A stretch of 64,000 nucleotides of DNA from Clostridium sp. JN-9 (lineage in GTDB: Bacteria > Bacillota > Clostridia > Clostridiales > Clostridiaceae): contig NZ_CP035280.1 of NCBI RefSeq assembly GCF_004103695.1, positions 2,728,001 to 2,792,000 of the forward strand. Direction: 5' to 3'. Positions 48,157 through 57,068 of this stretch are shown in pieces. The notes beneath the pieces are model-generated. The model saw only the letters and a program-made list of their open reading frames with translations, was not told the DNA's origin and ran no database searches. Position 1 is the first letter of the stretch, and every line of letters starts with the position of its first letter. Made by a program: the position numbers and the translations under genes.

Positions 48157-49863
48157 TTACTCTTTTAAATAAGCTATTTTAATTAATTCTTCTACTGTAG
48201 TTTGTCCACTTAAAACAAGTTCCTTACAGGACATTTTCATGGTTTTCATACCATTATTAACACTTAAATCTCTTAATTTATCAGTGCTGTAATTTTTTAT
48301 TATGTACTCCCTGTGTTCTTTTGTAATTTCCATTATCTCATAGACACCAATTCTTCCAATATATCCTGTATTACCGCAGAAATTACATCCCTGTCCTTTA
48401 TATAAAGTTAATTTTGTATTTACATCAATATCTAAAACTTCTTTTTCATAATTTGATGCTTCATATTCTTTTTTGCAATATGGACAGATTTTTCTTACCA
48501 GTCTCTGTGCAACGATTCCGCTTATAGATGTGGCTATTAAATAAGGTTCAATGCCCATATCAGCTAATCTTACCACTGCCGAGGCAGAATCATTGGTGTG
48601 AATTGTACTTAGAACTACATGGCCTGTTATAGCTGATCTTATTGCAATTTCTGCAGTTTCACTGTCTCTTATTTCACCAATCATTATAATATCAGGGTCC
48701 TGTCTTAATATTGATCTAAGCCCTGAAGCAAATGTAAGCCCGGCTTTTTGATTTACATTTACCTGATTAATTCCATCCATAATATATTCCACAGGGTCCT
48801 CTATAGTAACAATATTTGTATTATTTTTATTCAAATCATTTAATATGGCATATAATGTTGTAGATTTTCCGCTTCCTGTAGGCCCTGTTATTAATATAAG
48901 TCCATATGGGTTTTTTACGATTCTGTCTAATTTTTCAAGATCTTCTGCTTTCATTCCCAATTTACTTTTATTGATTAAAAAATTATGTCTGTCCAATACT
49001 CTGATTGCTACCTTTTCACCATGAACAGTTGGCAATATTGATACTCTCAGATCAAATTCACTTTTATCCATGGTCATAAGTATTCTGCCATCCTGTGGCA
49101 GCCTTTTTTCAGCAATGTTCATATTTGCTAAAATTTTTATTCTTGTTACCAGTGCACCTAATGTTTCTTTGGGAGACTTAAGTACTTCTATTAGCTGCCC
49201 GTCAACTCTGTACCTGATTTTTATGTAATCTTCAAAAGGCTCTATATGAATATCACTTGCCCTGGCTTTAATGGCGTTCTTAACTAAAGAGTCCACCAGT
49301 CGTACTGCAGGGGCATTTTTAATATCATCAATATCATTGCTTACATCATTATCTTCATACTGACTGCTTTTGGAATCGCTCTGGTTTTGTTCCTTTATAA
49401 GTTCATCTGCTGCTTTTTTAACATATTGAGTTGAATAGTATTTGTCGATTGCCTTTAATATTGAGTGACCAGGAGCTATAAGTGGATACACTTCATATCC
49501 TGATGCAATTTTTACATCATCCAATGCAAAAATGTTTAAAGGATCTGACATTACTACTTCAATTTTATTTTCATGAAAGCCTACTGGAATAAGAATATAC
49601 TTTTGAGCCAGGCTCTCAGATATGGATTTTACTGCTTCCATATCTACATTTATGCCTTCTAAATTAACTCTCATTATTCCAAGCTGTACTTCAAGTACAT
49701 CAATTATGTCATCTTCTGTTAAAACTTCATCCTCAACTAATAATTCGCCAAGTCTTTTACCAGAAATCCTCTGTTTCTTTAATTCGGCCTGAAGCTGTCC
49801 TTCTGTAATCTTTTTAGATTCGACTAAAATATCTCCTAATCTTTTCTTGTTATTGGATTTCAA
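48157..49863 (-). CDS. pilB: Type IV pilus assembly ATPase PilB
   Basis: A 568-residue hexameric ATPase powering pilus extension. The N-terminal GspE/MshEN domain (1-150) can bind c-di-GMP in some homologues. The core has Walker A ITGPTGSGKSTTLYAIL, Asp box TIEDPVEYIMDGINQ, Walker B DPDIIMIGEIRDSETAE and the His box VLSTIHTNDSASAV. The zinc-binding tetracysteine CPYCKKEY ... CNFCGNTG is present, as in PilB and not PilT. The start is TTG 49863 with GGGGTGATGAG upstream. It is the first gene of the operon, with a promoter at 49912-49940. No pilT retraction ATPase gene is present in the cluster. Confidence 0.95.
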   Translation of the reverse strand: MKSNNKKRLGDILVESKKITEGQLQAELKKQRISGKRLGELLVEDEVLTEDDIIDVLEVQLGIMRVNLEGINVDMEAVKSISESLAQKYILIPVGFHENKIEVVMSDPLNIFALDDVKIASGYEVYPLIAPGHSILKAIDKYYSTQYVKKAADELIKEQNQSDSKSSQYEDNDVSNDIDDIKNAPAVRLVDSLVKNAIKARASDIHIEPFEDYIKIRYRVDGQLIEVLKSPKETLGALVTRIKILANMNIAEKRLPQDGRILMTMDKSEFDLRVSILPTVHGEKVAIRVLDRHNFLINKSKLGMKAEDLEKLDRIVKNPYGLILITGPTGSGKSTTLYAILNDLNKNNTNIVTIEDPVEYIMDGINQVNVNQKAGLTFASGLRSILRQDPDIIMIGEIRDSETAEIAIRSAITGHVVLSTIHTNDSASAVVRLADMGIEPYLIATSISGIVAQRLVRKICPYCKKEYEASNYEKEVLDIDVNTKLTLYKGQGCNFCGNTGYIGRIGVYEIMEITKEHREYIIKNYSTDKLRDLSVNNGMKTMKMSCKELVLSGQTTVEELIKIAYLKE

Positions 49864-49911
49864 CTCATCACCCCTAAGCCAAAGTAAAAAATAAATAAAT
49901 TTAATACAATA

Positions 49912-49940
49912 ATTATATAATTTTAACTATAAATTTACAA
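49912..49940 (-). promoter_or_regulatory. Promoter of the type IV pilus operon
   Basis: TTGTAA (49940-49935), 17-base spacer, TATAAT (49917-49912), 49 bases before the pilB start. No c-di-GMP riboswitch fits in this short leader. Confidence 0.75.
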
Positions 49941-50049
49941 TAGAATATACCATTTAACCAGTTATTATTTAAAACTTAATCTAATTAATTTTTATATAAA
50001 AATCCTTTATTTCATTAAATTGACTTAATATGAATTAAAATAATTGTGA

Positions 50050-50069
50050 TATAATAATAATCGTTATCA
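50050..50069 (+). promoter_or_regulatory. Sortase -10 box with overlapping Fur-box-like palindrome
   Basis: TATAAT at 50050-50055 is directly followed by TAATAATCGTTATCA (50055-50069), matching the Fur 7-1-7 consensus TGATAATNATTATCA at 12 of 14 defined positions. No good -35 is seen at normal spacing. Confidence 0.5.
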
Positions 50070-50098
50070 TATTTTATTTTATACAGGAGGATTATGCT

Positions 50099-50689
50099 TT
50101 GAAGGCTAAAAAATACATTGGTATAAGTTTAATCATTATTGGTGTTTCAATAATAACAGCTGCACTTGGTGTGAAATATTGGGCTTATAAAAGACAGCAG
50201 GCAATGATAAATGCATTCCAGAAAACCATTCAGCAGGCAGATACCAAAGATAGTTCAAGTGAGGAAAAATCATCAGATAAAAAGTCCCCTGCACTGAATC
50301 AGGGTGCCATTGGTATAATGATTATACCTAAAATAAATCTAAATGTAGCCATAGGTGAAGGTGTGGATCTGGACACTTTAAAATATACTGTTGGACATTT
50401 TCCTGGTACTGGTCAGCCTGGAAAGCCTGGCAACTTTTGTGTTGCAGGCCACAGAAGCTATACTTATAGTGAATACTTTAATAGATTAAACGAAGTTACA
50501 AGTGGAGATGAAATAATAATTAAGACAAAAAAAGGGGAATACAAATATAAAGTATATAATTCATTTGTAGTTGAACCATCCCAGGTTAGTGTGCTGAATC
50601 CAACAAAGAATGCTGAATTAACACTGGTAACCTGCACTCCTATAAGAGTTGCCAGCCACAGATTAATAGTAAAAGCCAGATTGGAATAA
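50099..50689 (+). CDS. Class D sortase
   Basis: A 196-residue transpeptidase anchored by an N-terminal helix (about 6-27), then a Ser/Lys-rich linker and the sortase barrel. Catalytic residues are the His in FCVAGHRSYTYSEYF, the Cys in LTLVTCTPIR and the Arg in VASHRLIVKAR. The layout fits class D, which attaches LPxTA-like or related surface proteins. No substrate with a sorting signal is encoded in this window. The start is TTG 50099, 8 bases after AGGAGG; an ATG CTT TGA mini-frame overlaps it out of frame. It may share a transcript with fbp (132-base gap, no terminator). Confidence 0.88.
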   Translation: MKAKKYIGISLIIIGVSIITAALGVKYWAYKRQQAMINAFQKTIQQADTKDSSSEEKSSDKKSPALNQGAIGIMIIPKINLNVAIGEGVDLDTLKYTVGHFPGTGQPGKPGNFCVAGHRSYTYSEYFNRLNEVTSGDEIIIKTKKGEYKYKVYNSFVVEPSQVSVLNPTKNAELTLVTCTPIRVASHRLIVKARLE

Positions 50690-50820
50690 ATAGTTTTTAA
50701 TGTATACTAATATCATAAATCCTTTAAAAAAGTATATACTATTTAATAAGTATGTTGTATATTATTATTGTATATAATTTTTTATTTGTACATAAAGCTT
50801 ATATAAGGGAGGAAATTACA

Positions 50821-52809
50821 ATGGCCTTCTATACGGATAAAGATATTGACAAAATTGAGAAGGATTTACGTTACTTAAATCTATTAGCTAAACAATACCC
50901 AACTATTTCTGCAGCAGGCACAGAAATAATTAATCTTCAGTCTATTTTAAATCTGCCAAAAGCCACTGAACATTTTATCAGTGATATTCATGGCGAATAT
51001 GAATCCTTTACACATATGCTGAAAAATGCTTCAGGTGTCATAAAGAGAAAAATCGATGATGTGTTTGGTAACTCCTTAATGGAAAAGGAAAAAACAAGGC
51101 TTGCTACATTAATTTATTATCCTGAACAAAAACTTGAAATAATCAAACAAACAGAAGAAAATTTAGATGACTGGTACAGAATAACCATGTATCAGCTCAT
51201 TCAGTTATGCAAAAATGTTTCATCAAAGTATACAAGATCTAAAGTCAGGAAAGCACTTCCTAAAGATTTTTCATATATAATAGAGGAACTGCTTCATGAA
51301 CAGGGAGATAAAATAGATAAACATGATTACTATGAGGAAATAATAAAGACTTTAATTGACATTGATATTGCTGATGAATTCATAATAGCAATTTCAAAGG
51401 TTATTCAGAAACTGGTAGTAGACAGACTTCATATTATAGGAGATATATACGACAGAGGACCTGGAGCAGAAATTATTATGGATGCCCTTATGAATCATCA
51501 TTCAATAGATATTCAATGGGGAAATCATGACATTATATGGATGGCTGCTGCAGCAGGTTCAAAAGCATGTATAGCTAATGTACTGAGGATATCTTTAAGG
51601 TATGCCAATTTAAATACTATAGAGGATGGTTATGGTATAAACTTACTTCCGCTGGCTACCTTTGCCATTGATCATTATAGTGACGATCAGTGTAAAAGTT
51701 TTAAACCTAAAACTATTGATAAAACATTGAGTAAAAATGATATTAACCTGATAGCAAAGATGCACAAAGCCATTTCAGTTATTCAATTTAAATTAGAAGG
51801 ACAGATTATAAAATCTCATCCCGAATTTAACATGGATAATAGATTACTTTTAGATAAAATTGATTATGAAAAGGGTACCATAAATTTATATGGTAAAGTA
51901 TATACTCTAAACGATAATAAATTTCCAACAGTAAATAAGGAAAATCCATATGAATTAACCCCTGAGGAAACGGATTTAGTAGAAAAATTAACCCGTTCTT
52001 TTACAAACAGTGACAAGCTTCAAAGGCATATTAAATTTTTATATAGTAAGGGCAGTATGTACTTAGTTTTCAATTCAAATCTGCTTTACCACGGCTGCAT
52101 TCCATTAAATGAAGATGGAAGCTTTACTAAGATAAAAATAGGAAATGTATTTTACAGCGGGAAATCTCTTCTTGACCGCCTTGACAGAATTGCAAGAGAT
52201 TCATACTTTTCAAAAAAAGGTTCTAAAGCTAAAAAATTCGGCATGGATATGATGTGGTACCTATGGTGCGGGCCTGATTCCCCTATGTTTGGCAAGGATA
52301 AAATGACAACCTTTGAAAGATACTTTATAAACGATAAGGAAACTCATATAGAGAATAGAAACCCCTATTACAAATACAGGGATGACGTTGATTTAAGCAT
52401 AAGGATATTAAAAGAGTTTTCACTTGATCCTGAAACTTCACATATAATAAATGGACATATACCAGTAAAGACTAAGGAAGGAGAAAGTCCAATTAAAGCT
52501 AATGGCAAGCTATTAGTAATAGATGGAGGCTTTTGCAGAGCCTATCAGCCTGAAACAGGTATTGCCGGCTACACTTTAATATACAATTCCTATGGACTTC
52601 TTCTTATTTCCCATGAGCCATTTGAATCCACAGAAAAGGCTATTGTAGATGAAAAAGATATCCTGTCTTCATCTACAATACTTGAACAGGCAGTTAAAAG
52701 AAAAACTGTAGGCGACACTGATATAGGAAAAGATTTAAAAAAGCAGATCTCAGATTTAAAAATGCTGCTCATTGCATATAGAAAAGGTCTTATTAAAGAA
52801 AATGTGTAG
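50821..52809 (+). CDS. fbp: Fructose-1,6-bisphosphatase, class III
   Basis: A 662-residue enzyme of gluconeogenesis, hydrolysing fructose-1,6-bisphosphate to fructose-6-phosphate. It belongs to the calcineurin-like metallophosphoesterases: [37 protein letters not shown] and [15 protein letters not shown] carry the metal ligands. Length (about 660) is typical of the Firmicute-specific class III. The ATG at 50821 follows GGGAGG; the longer frame to 50752 has no RBS. With pckA in the same window it marks active gluconeogenesis. Confidence 0.95.
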   Translation: MAFYTDKDIDKIEKDLRYLNLLAKQYPTISAAGTEIINLQSILNLPKATEHFISDIHGEYESFTHMLKNASGVIKRKIDDVFGNSLMEKEKTRLATLIYYPEQKLEIIKQTEENLDDWYRITMYQLIQLCKNVSSKYTRSKVRKALPKDFSYIIEELLHEQGDKIDKHDYYEEIIKTLIDIDIADEFIIAISKVIQKLVVDRLHIIGDIYDRGPGAEIIMDALMNHHSIDIQWGNHDIIWMAAAAGSKACIANVLRISLRYANLNTIEDGYGINLLPLATFAIDHYSDDQCKSFKPKTIDKTLSKNDINLIAKMHKAISVIQFKLEGQIIKSHPEFNMDNRLLLDKIDYEKGTINLYGKVYTLNDNKFPTVNKENPYELTPEETDLVEKLTRSFTNSDKLQRHIKFLYSKGSMYLVFNSNLLYHGCIPLNEDGSFTKIKIGNVFYSGKSLLDRLDRIARDSYFSKKGSKAKKFGMDMMWYLWCGPDSPMFGKDKMTTFERYFINDKETHIENRNPYYKYRDDVDLSIRILKEFSLDPETSHIINGHIPVKTKEGESPIKANGKLLVIDGGFCRAYQPETGIAGYTLIYNSYGLLLISHEPFESTEKAIVDEKDILSSSTILEQAVKRKTVGDTDIGKDLKKQISDLKMLLIAYRKGLIKENV

Positions 52810-52845
52810 GAAGAACCCATGTGGTTCTTCCTACACATTTTTATT
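52801..52845. terminator. Bidirectional terminator between fbp and plsC
   Basis: A perfect 17-base-pair stem (52801-52817 with 52823-52839), 5-base loop, T run on the plus side and A-rich on the other. It contains both stop codons. Confidence 0.95.
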
Positions 52846-53562
52846 TTCATCTAAAATTTTATTCAGCTCAGTTTCTATAATATCATGAACAGTTACAGCA
52901 AAATTTGATTTTTCCTCTTTTGATAATTTTGTTACGTCAATAGGTTTATGTATAACCATATGAAGTTTATTCCCTGTAACATGGTTTCCAGTTTCAAGTA
53001 CCTTGTATGTTCCCTCTATTGTAACCGGCACCACAGGTACACCTGCATTAAAGGCCAGTTTCATGCTTCCTCTTTTAAATTCCTTCATCTTTCCGCCCAG
53101 GCTTCTGGTACCTTCCGGGAAAATTATCATGGAATATCCTCTCTTAACATTTTCCACTCCTGCATTTATAGCTTTAACAGACTCTCTTATATTTTCTCTG
53201 TCTATAAAAACAGTATGAAGCATTTCCAGCCATCCTGAAATCAGAGGAAGTTTTTTTATTTCCTTCTTTGCAATGAATCCAATAGGTTTGTTTATGAATC
53301 CAAAAAACAGGAATCCATCAAAAATACCCTGATGATTTGATATAAATACACATGGTCCCTGTGGTATATTTTCAATGCCAGTAATCTTTGTAGCAGTTTT
53401 AGTTTTTTTCAATATAAAGTTAGACATTTGTACAGTTTTACTGTAAAGATATCTTTCTGCTTCCTCAGCTGACTTTTTCTTCAACATTTTATACTTTATT
53501 TTATACACAGTTGTGTATATCATGTAACCTGCAAAATAAGCGTACCATAATTTTTTGTTCAT
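52831..53562 (-). CDS. plsC: 1-acyl-sn-glycerol-3-phosphate acyltransferase
   Basis: A 243-residue membrane-associated acyltransferase making phosphatidic acid from lysophosphatidate. Motif I is SNHQGIFDGFL (NHX4D), motif II-like FIDRENIRESVKA, motif III IIFPEGTRSLGGKM and motif IV VPVVPVTIEGTYKV. One N-terminal hydrophobic segment (about 5-22) anchors it. ATG 53562 follows TGGAGGT; the earlier in-frame ATG 53577 overlaps this RBS. It is convergent with fbp and separate from the MoxR-VWA operon upstream (54 bases, no clear promoter). Confidence 0.92.
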   Translation of the reverse strand: MNKKLWYAYFAGYMIYTTVYKIKYKMLKKKSAEEAERYLYSKTVQMSNFILKKTKTATKITGIENIPQGPCVFISNHQGIFDGFLFFGFINKPIGFIAKKEIKKLPLISGWLEMLHTVFIDRENIRESVKAINAGVENVKRGYSMIIFPEGTRSLGGKMKEFKRGSMKLAFNAGVPVVPVTIEGTYKVLETGNHVTGNKLHMVIHKPIDVTKLSKEEKSNFAVTVHDIIETELNKILDENKNV

Positions 53563-53616
53563 TTTGTGTACCTCCACACATATTATACCTTATTCTATAA
53601 AAAACAAAAGCTTAGT

Positions 53617-54981
53617 CTATCTTGCCCATTCAGCTCTTATTTCTTTTAATTCATTTTTTGCATAAAAAATATCCGGTTCTTCATACTCTACATTTGATAA
53701 TCTTAATACCCTGCCATAGGAATGCTTTATAGATAGTTCCTTCCCTTTTCCTGTTAATACCCAGATTATGCGGTAATTTTTTGGTTTTATCTTAAGCTCT
53801 TTTTCACCAAGGCCGTCTGTAAAATATAAAAGTATGCTGCTCATGTTTCCATGCATATTCATATATTCAATTACAGGTGAAAAAGCTGTTGCACCTCTGG
53901 TGTTTACTTTTTCCTTAACCTGCCTTACATTTCTAACCTTATATATTCTTTTTATTTCACTATCACATTCAATTATAGTTATTTCATGATTCTGGTTTTT
54001 TATAATTGAAAATACTTCTCTGATGCTTTGATAAAATTCATTCTGGCTAATGCTGCCGCTGATATCTATGGCTATGGTTATTTCTGTTACTTTTCTAGAT
54101 AGAGTCCCAGGCAGATCAAGCCTGTCAGGCTGCCTTCTATTTCTTCTGGTAGTGGTTTTTCTGCGGCCTTCAGGCATTGTACCTGCTATCTTTTTTAAAT
54201 AATCCTGCCATCTGATGTGAGGCTCTTTTCCTGCATCCTTTATATATTTATCTATCTGCTGAGGAACACTTCCTTTTGCAGACTGAAGTGCAGTTTTTTT
54301 TGTTAATGCATCAATTTCATCCTCTGTCATATTACTCCATGACTTATGCCAAATATCATGCAATTGTTCATTGATCTGTGGGTTATGATCTGTAATGTTC
54401 AAAGCCTCAGTTTTTATTTTTTTATCCTTAAGCAGGTTAATTGCCCCATCTATATCATATGCATATTCTTCCATGGTCTTACCAACCTTTAAATCCACAT
54501 TATAAGCCATTCCAACAGTTTCCAAAGTATTACTCCAAGGTGGAATATTTTTTATATATTGATTTATGCTTACATCCATAGCTAAATTTACAGCCAGCTT
54601 GCTGTATTTTTTTCTAAGAGCTTTTTCCCTTTTATAGTGCTGATTTATTATATGATATATCTCATGTTTTATGATTGCATCCATCTGCAGAACAGAACAT
54701 GAAAGAAAGATCTTTGGATTAAAAAACATTTCAAATCCTGAAATATTGGAAATTGTGCCTGCAGCTGCAGGTAAATCTAATTTTATATGTTTGCTTACAT
54801 TCATCATAAAGTATGCAAAAAAATTATCCTCTCCACTCATCATAGATAAAGTACATAGTTCAATAAGCTTTAAAAACTTTCTTTTAAACTGTTCATTTAT
54901 CTCTTCCTCTGGTTTCACCCAGGATACTGCTTCACTATATAATTCTCTTCTTAATGCTTCAAAATTAAGGTTTTCCTCCAT
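53617..54981 (-). CDS. VWA-like protein with N-terminal metallopeptidase-type domain (DUF2201)
   Basis: A 454-residue protein. The N-terminal half (about 25-240) has a zinc-peptidase motif MDAIIKHEIYHIINQHY, so HExxH is intact. A basic linker (GRRKTTTRRNRRQPDRLDLP, about 285-305) leads to a von Willebrand A-like domain with a full MIDAS: IAIDISGSISQ, a Thr in RGATAFSP and Asp in LYFTDGLGE. This matches the DUF2201_N plus VWA arrangement. It is encoded 18 bases after a MoxR-type ATPase, the usual partner of such VWA proteins. A role as metal-dependent co-chaperone or protease acting with the ATPase is inferred only from this context. Confidence 0.82.
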   Translation of the reverse strand: MEENLNFEALRRELYSEAVSWVKPEEEINEQFKRKFLKLIELCTLSMMSGEDNFFAYFMMNVSKHIKLDLPAAAGTISNISGFEMFFNPKIFLSCSVLQMDAIIKHEIYHIINQHYKREKALRKKYSKLAVNLAMDVSINQYIKNIPPWSNTLETVGMAYNVDLKVGKTMEEYAYDIDGAINLLKDKKIKTEALNITDHNPQINEQLHDIWHKSWSNMTEDEIDALTKKTALQSAKGSVPQQIDKYIKDAGKEPHIRWQDYLKKIAGTMPEGRRKTTTRRNRRQPDRLDLPGTLSRKVTEITIAIDISGSISQNEFYQSIREVFSIIKNQNHEITIIECDSEIKRIYKVRNVRQVKEKVNTRGATAFSPVIEYMNMHGNMSSILLYFTDGLGEKELKIKPKNYRIIWVLTGKGKELSIKHSYGRVLRLSNVEYEEPDIFYAKNELKEIRAEWAR

Positions 54982-54999
54982 AAATTCACCTGCTTAAAA

Positions 55000-56133
55000 T
55001 TAGTCTTCAAAATTTTTATACATGTCAAAATAGCCATTAATAAATTCATCCTGATCCAAAAATTCCTTATATAACTTTTCAGGATATTTGTTTTTAATTT
55101 CCTTCATTATAGCCATTTTAAGATCATTAGAATAAAGATTAAGTACTTTGCAGAAAATTAAAATTTCTTTTTTTCTCTCCTGTAATTCATTAATGTAATT
55201 CAATGCATTTTTACTCATTAAATATAACCTGGAAGGCGTCTCACTTTGGATTTTATCCCGCAGCTCACTGGAAATTTCCTCCCCTTTTAACAGTTCCTGC
55301 GGTTCAATCATAGGATTATTATAGTTTTTAATAAAATTCATAAAATCCTGCGCAATATTTTGTCCCACATTACCTTTTATTACATTAAACAATATTCTTC
55401 CTGGAACATGCTCTTTATCATTTAAATAAACCTCATATGCATTTGAAACCCTTTCCCAGCTTCTTGGTGTAGCCTTTATACTGCTTTCTGCATAAGGTGT
55501 ATGTAAATATTCCGGAAATGCTGCAATAAACTCCAATACCTGATTATTTATTTTCCCTTCATCCATGCCCCATTGAATCCACGCCTTAACATCAGTGTCC
55601 ATTTCAACCCATACAAATCTATCTTCCTGGGCAGGGTCCATGTCTACCACCTGATAGTCAGTACTGGAAAACCCATCATTATTAGCAGAAGGATTCATTG
55701 CAGCTATTACATGTACATTTTCAGGCAGTACATATCCATTTATTTCCCTGTTTAATATAATATTCATTAACTCCTGCTGAACACTATGTTCACATCTATT
55801 CAGCTCATCTATAAAAAGCAGTATTTCCCTTTTAGAGTCCAGTTCAATTACATTGTTTATGTCCAGAAATTTGCTGTGAATTGCATAAGTGGTTACCTTC
55901 CTTTTAACCTTAGTGTTACCAATTATCATATCATGTTCTTCCACAGTAGGCAGACCGCCTATTTCACCTTCTTTAAGCATATTTCCATCAATATTTACAT
56001 AATAATAATTATTTCTTTTTGCTAATTCTTTAGCCAAAGCTGTTTTACCAATTCCGCTTTCCCCTACTATCATTGGAACTGCTTTGCTTTTTAGAACCAG
56101 CTCCACTGTCATTAGTACATCGTTAAAATTCAT
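55000..56133 (-). CDS. MoxR-type AAA+ ATPase
   Basis: A 377-residue cytosolic ATPase. Walker A is GESGIGKTALAKELA (about residues 24-31), Walker B LLFIDELNRCEHSVQQELM, sensor 1 VIAAMNPSANNDG and the arginine-finger region DPAQEDRFVWVEMD. The alpha-helical lid follows (about 200-290). MoxR ATPases work with VWA partner proteins, encoded next. The start is ATG 56133, which has AAGGAG 7 bases upstream; an earlier ATG at 56151 directly abuts the stop of the previous gene and has no RBS, but translational coupling from it is possible. Confidence 0.85.
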   Translation of the reverse strand: MNFNDVLMTVELVLKSKAVPMIVGESGIGKTALAKELAKRNNYYYVNIDGNMLKEGEIGGLPTVEEHDMIIGNTKVKRKVTTYAIHSKFLDINNVIELDSKREILLFIDELNRCEHSVQQELMNIILNREINGYVLPENVHVIAAMNPSANNDGFSSTDYQVVDMDPAQEDRFVWVEMDTDVKAWIQWGMDEGKINNQVLEFIAAFPEYLHTPYAESSIKATPRSWERVSNAYEVYLNDKEHVPGRILFNVIKGNVGQNIAQDFMNFIKNYNNPMIEPQELLKGEEISSELRDKIQSETPSRLYLMSKNALNYINELQERKKEILIFCKVLNLYSNDLKMAIMKEIKNKYPEKLYKEFLDQDEFINGYFDMYKNFED

Positions 56134-56151
56134 TTTTTTTCTCCTTGCCAT

Positions 56152-56856
56152 TTAATACTCTAAATTACAGTCTACAAAAATTCTTTTGGCCTTTTTGCTT
56201 GCATATAATCTAATAAACTTATTTTTGTTAAATGTAATTGTTTTGCTTTCAATATAATCTGATATATACTTTTTATTTATTTTTTCATCTATAAACTTTT
56301 TCTTTAATATTCTCTTTATGTCACCTTCACTTACGGAGCCTCCAACATATTTTAATACCTTTATATTTAAATAAATAAAATTTTCAATTTTACTTTGGTT
56401 TAGTTCATTAATATAATTAACTGCTTCTTCATTCTTACAAACAGCTGAATTTTCCACTTCTTCATCAGCATTTTCAATATATTTTATTGCATGCCAGTTT
56501 TTATTCACTGCTAATAATTGTATATCCTTGTCTGGCTTTTTTATAAACTTAATAGAATCCCAATCCTTTTCTATAGCCATTCTTTGAATTTCCTGTGATG
56601 GATCATTAACAAATTGTATAGCCCAGCCCTTTGAATTCACTGCTTTAACTATAACATCATAGGATGGATCTTTAATTACCTTTAAAATGTTCCAGGCTTT
56701 TTCTACAGCATAAAGGCACATTTCTTCATCAGGATTTTTTATGTATTCAAAGGACCATACATTGGATTTCAAAGCTTCCATGATTATTTCCTTTGATGGA
56801 TTTTTTATATATTTTAATAAAGCACCGTTTTTTTTCACAGCTTCCATATCTTCCAT
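56152..56856 (-). CDS. 22-residue-repeat protein (DUF4116-like) heading the MoxR-VWA operon
   Basis: A 234-residue protein. The first 150 residues are about six 22-residue repeats of the pattern K-N-P-(S/D)-x-E-(I/M)...A(V/L)xxxxWxxxxx(I/V): KNPSKEIIMEALKSNVWSFE, KNPDEEMCLYAVEKAWNILK, KDPSYDVIVKAVNSKGWAIQ, NDPSQEIQRMAIEKDWDSIK, KKPDKDIQLLAVNKNWHAIK and a degenerate last copy. This resembles DUF4116-type helical repeats. The C-terminal 80 residues are basic and unrecognised. ATG 56856 follows AGAGGT. The stop TAA abuts the next gene's frame. It probably binds or presents substrate to the ATPase-VWA pair (inference). Confidence 0.7.
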   Translation of the reverse strand: MEDMEAVKKNGALLKYIKNPSKEIIMEALKSNVWSFEYIKNPDEEMCLYAVEKAWNILKVIKDPSYDVIVKAVNSKGWAIQFVNDPSQEIQRMAIEKDWDSIKFIKKPDKDIQLLAVNKNWHAIKYIENADEEVENSAVCKNEEAVNYINELNQSKIENFIYLNIKVLKYVGGSVSEGDIKRILKKKFIDEKINKKYISDYIESKTITFNKNKFIRLYASKKAKRIFVDCNLEY

Positions 56857-56928
56857 AACAATACCTCTTTTCAGGCTAATTTTAGCATAAATTAAAAAAT
56901 ATTAAAATGGAAAATCATTATTCATGTA

Positions 56929-56997
56929 TGTAACACTTTTGTAACATAAATTACAGCTGCGTAACCAATTGCAGAAAATTAAAGTATACACTATAAT
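56929..56997 (+). promoter_or_regulatory. Two-component operon promoter with Pho-box-like direct repeat
   Basis: TTGCAG (56969-56974), 17 bases, TATAAT (56992-56997). Upstream are two exact TGTAACA copies, 56929-56935 and 56940-56946, 11 bases apart. This is the helical spacing used by OmpR/PhoP-type regulators, so autoregulation is suggested. Confidence 0.65.
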
Positions 56998-57068
56998 TAG
57001 GATAATTAAATACACTTTACAATGGGTCTGTGCCTATTCTTTTGTACCCATTATTAAGGGGGAAGATT

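Noticed and set aside
49864-49940. c-di-GMP riboswitch controlling the pilus operon
   Set aside because: The leader from the promoter to pilB is about 40 bases and lacks GEMM motifs.
50093-50101. ATG CTT TGA mini-frame before the sortase as the true start or a leader peptide
   Set aside because: Two codons only and out of frame; TTG 50099 has the correct 8-base spacing from AGGAGG.
53617-56856. Anti-phage defence island around the MoxR-VWA operon
   Set aside because: Neighbours are housekeeping genes with the same base composition; no integrase, toxin or nuclease, so defence cannot be claimed.
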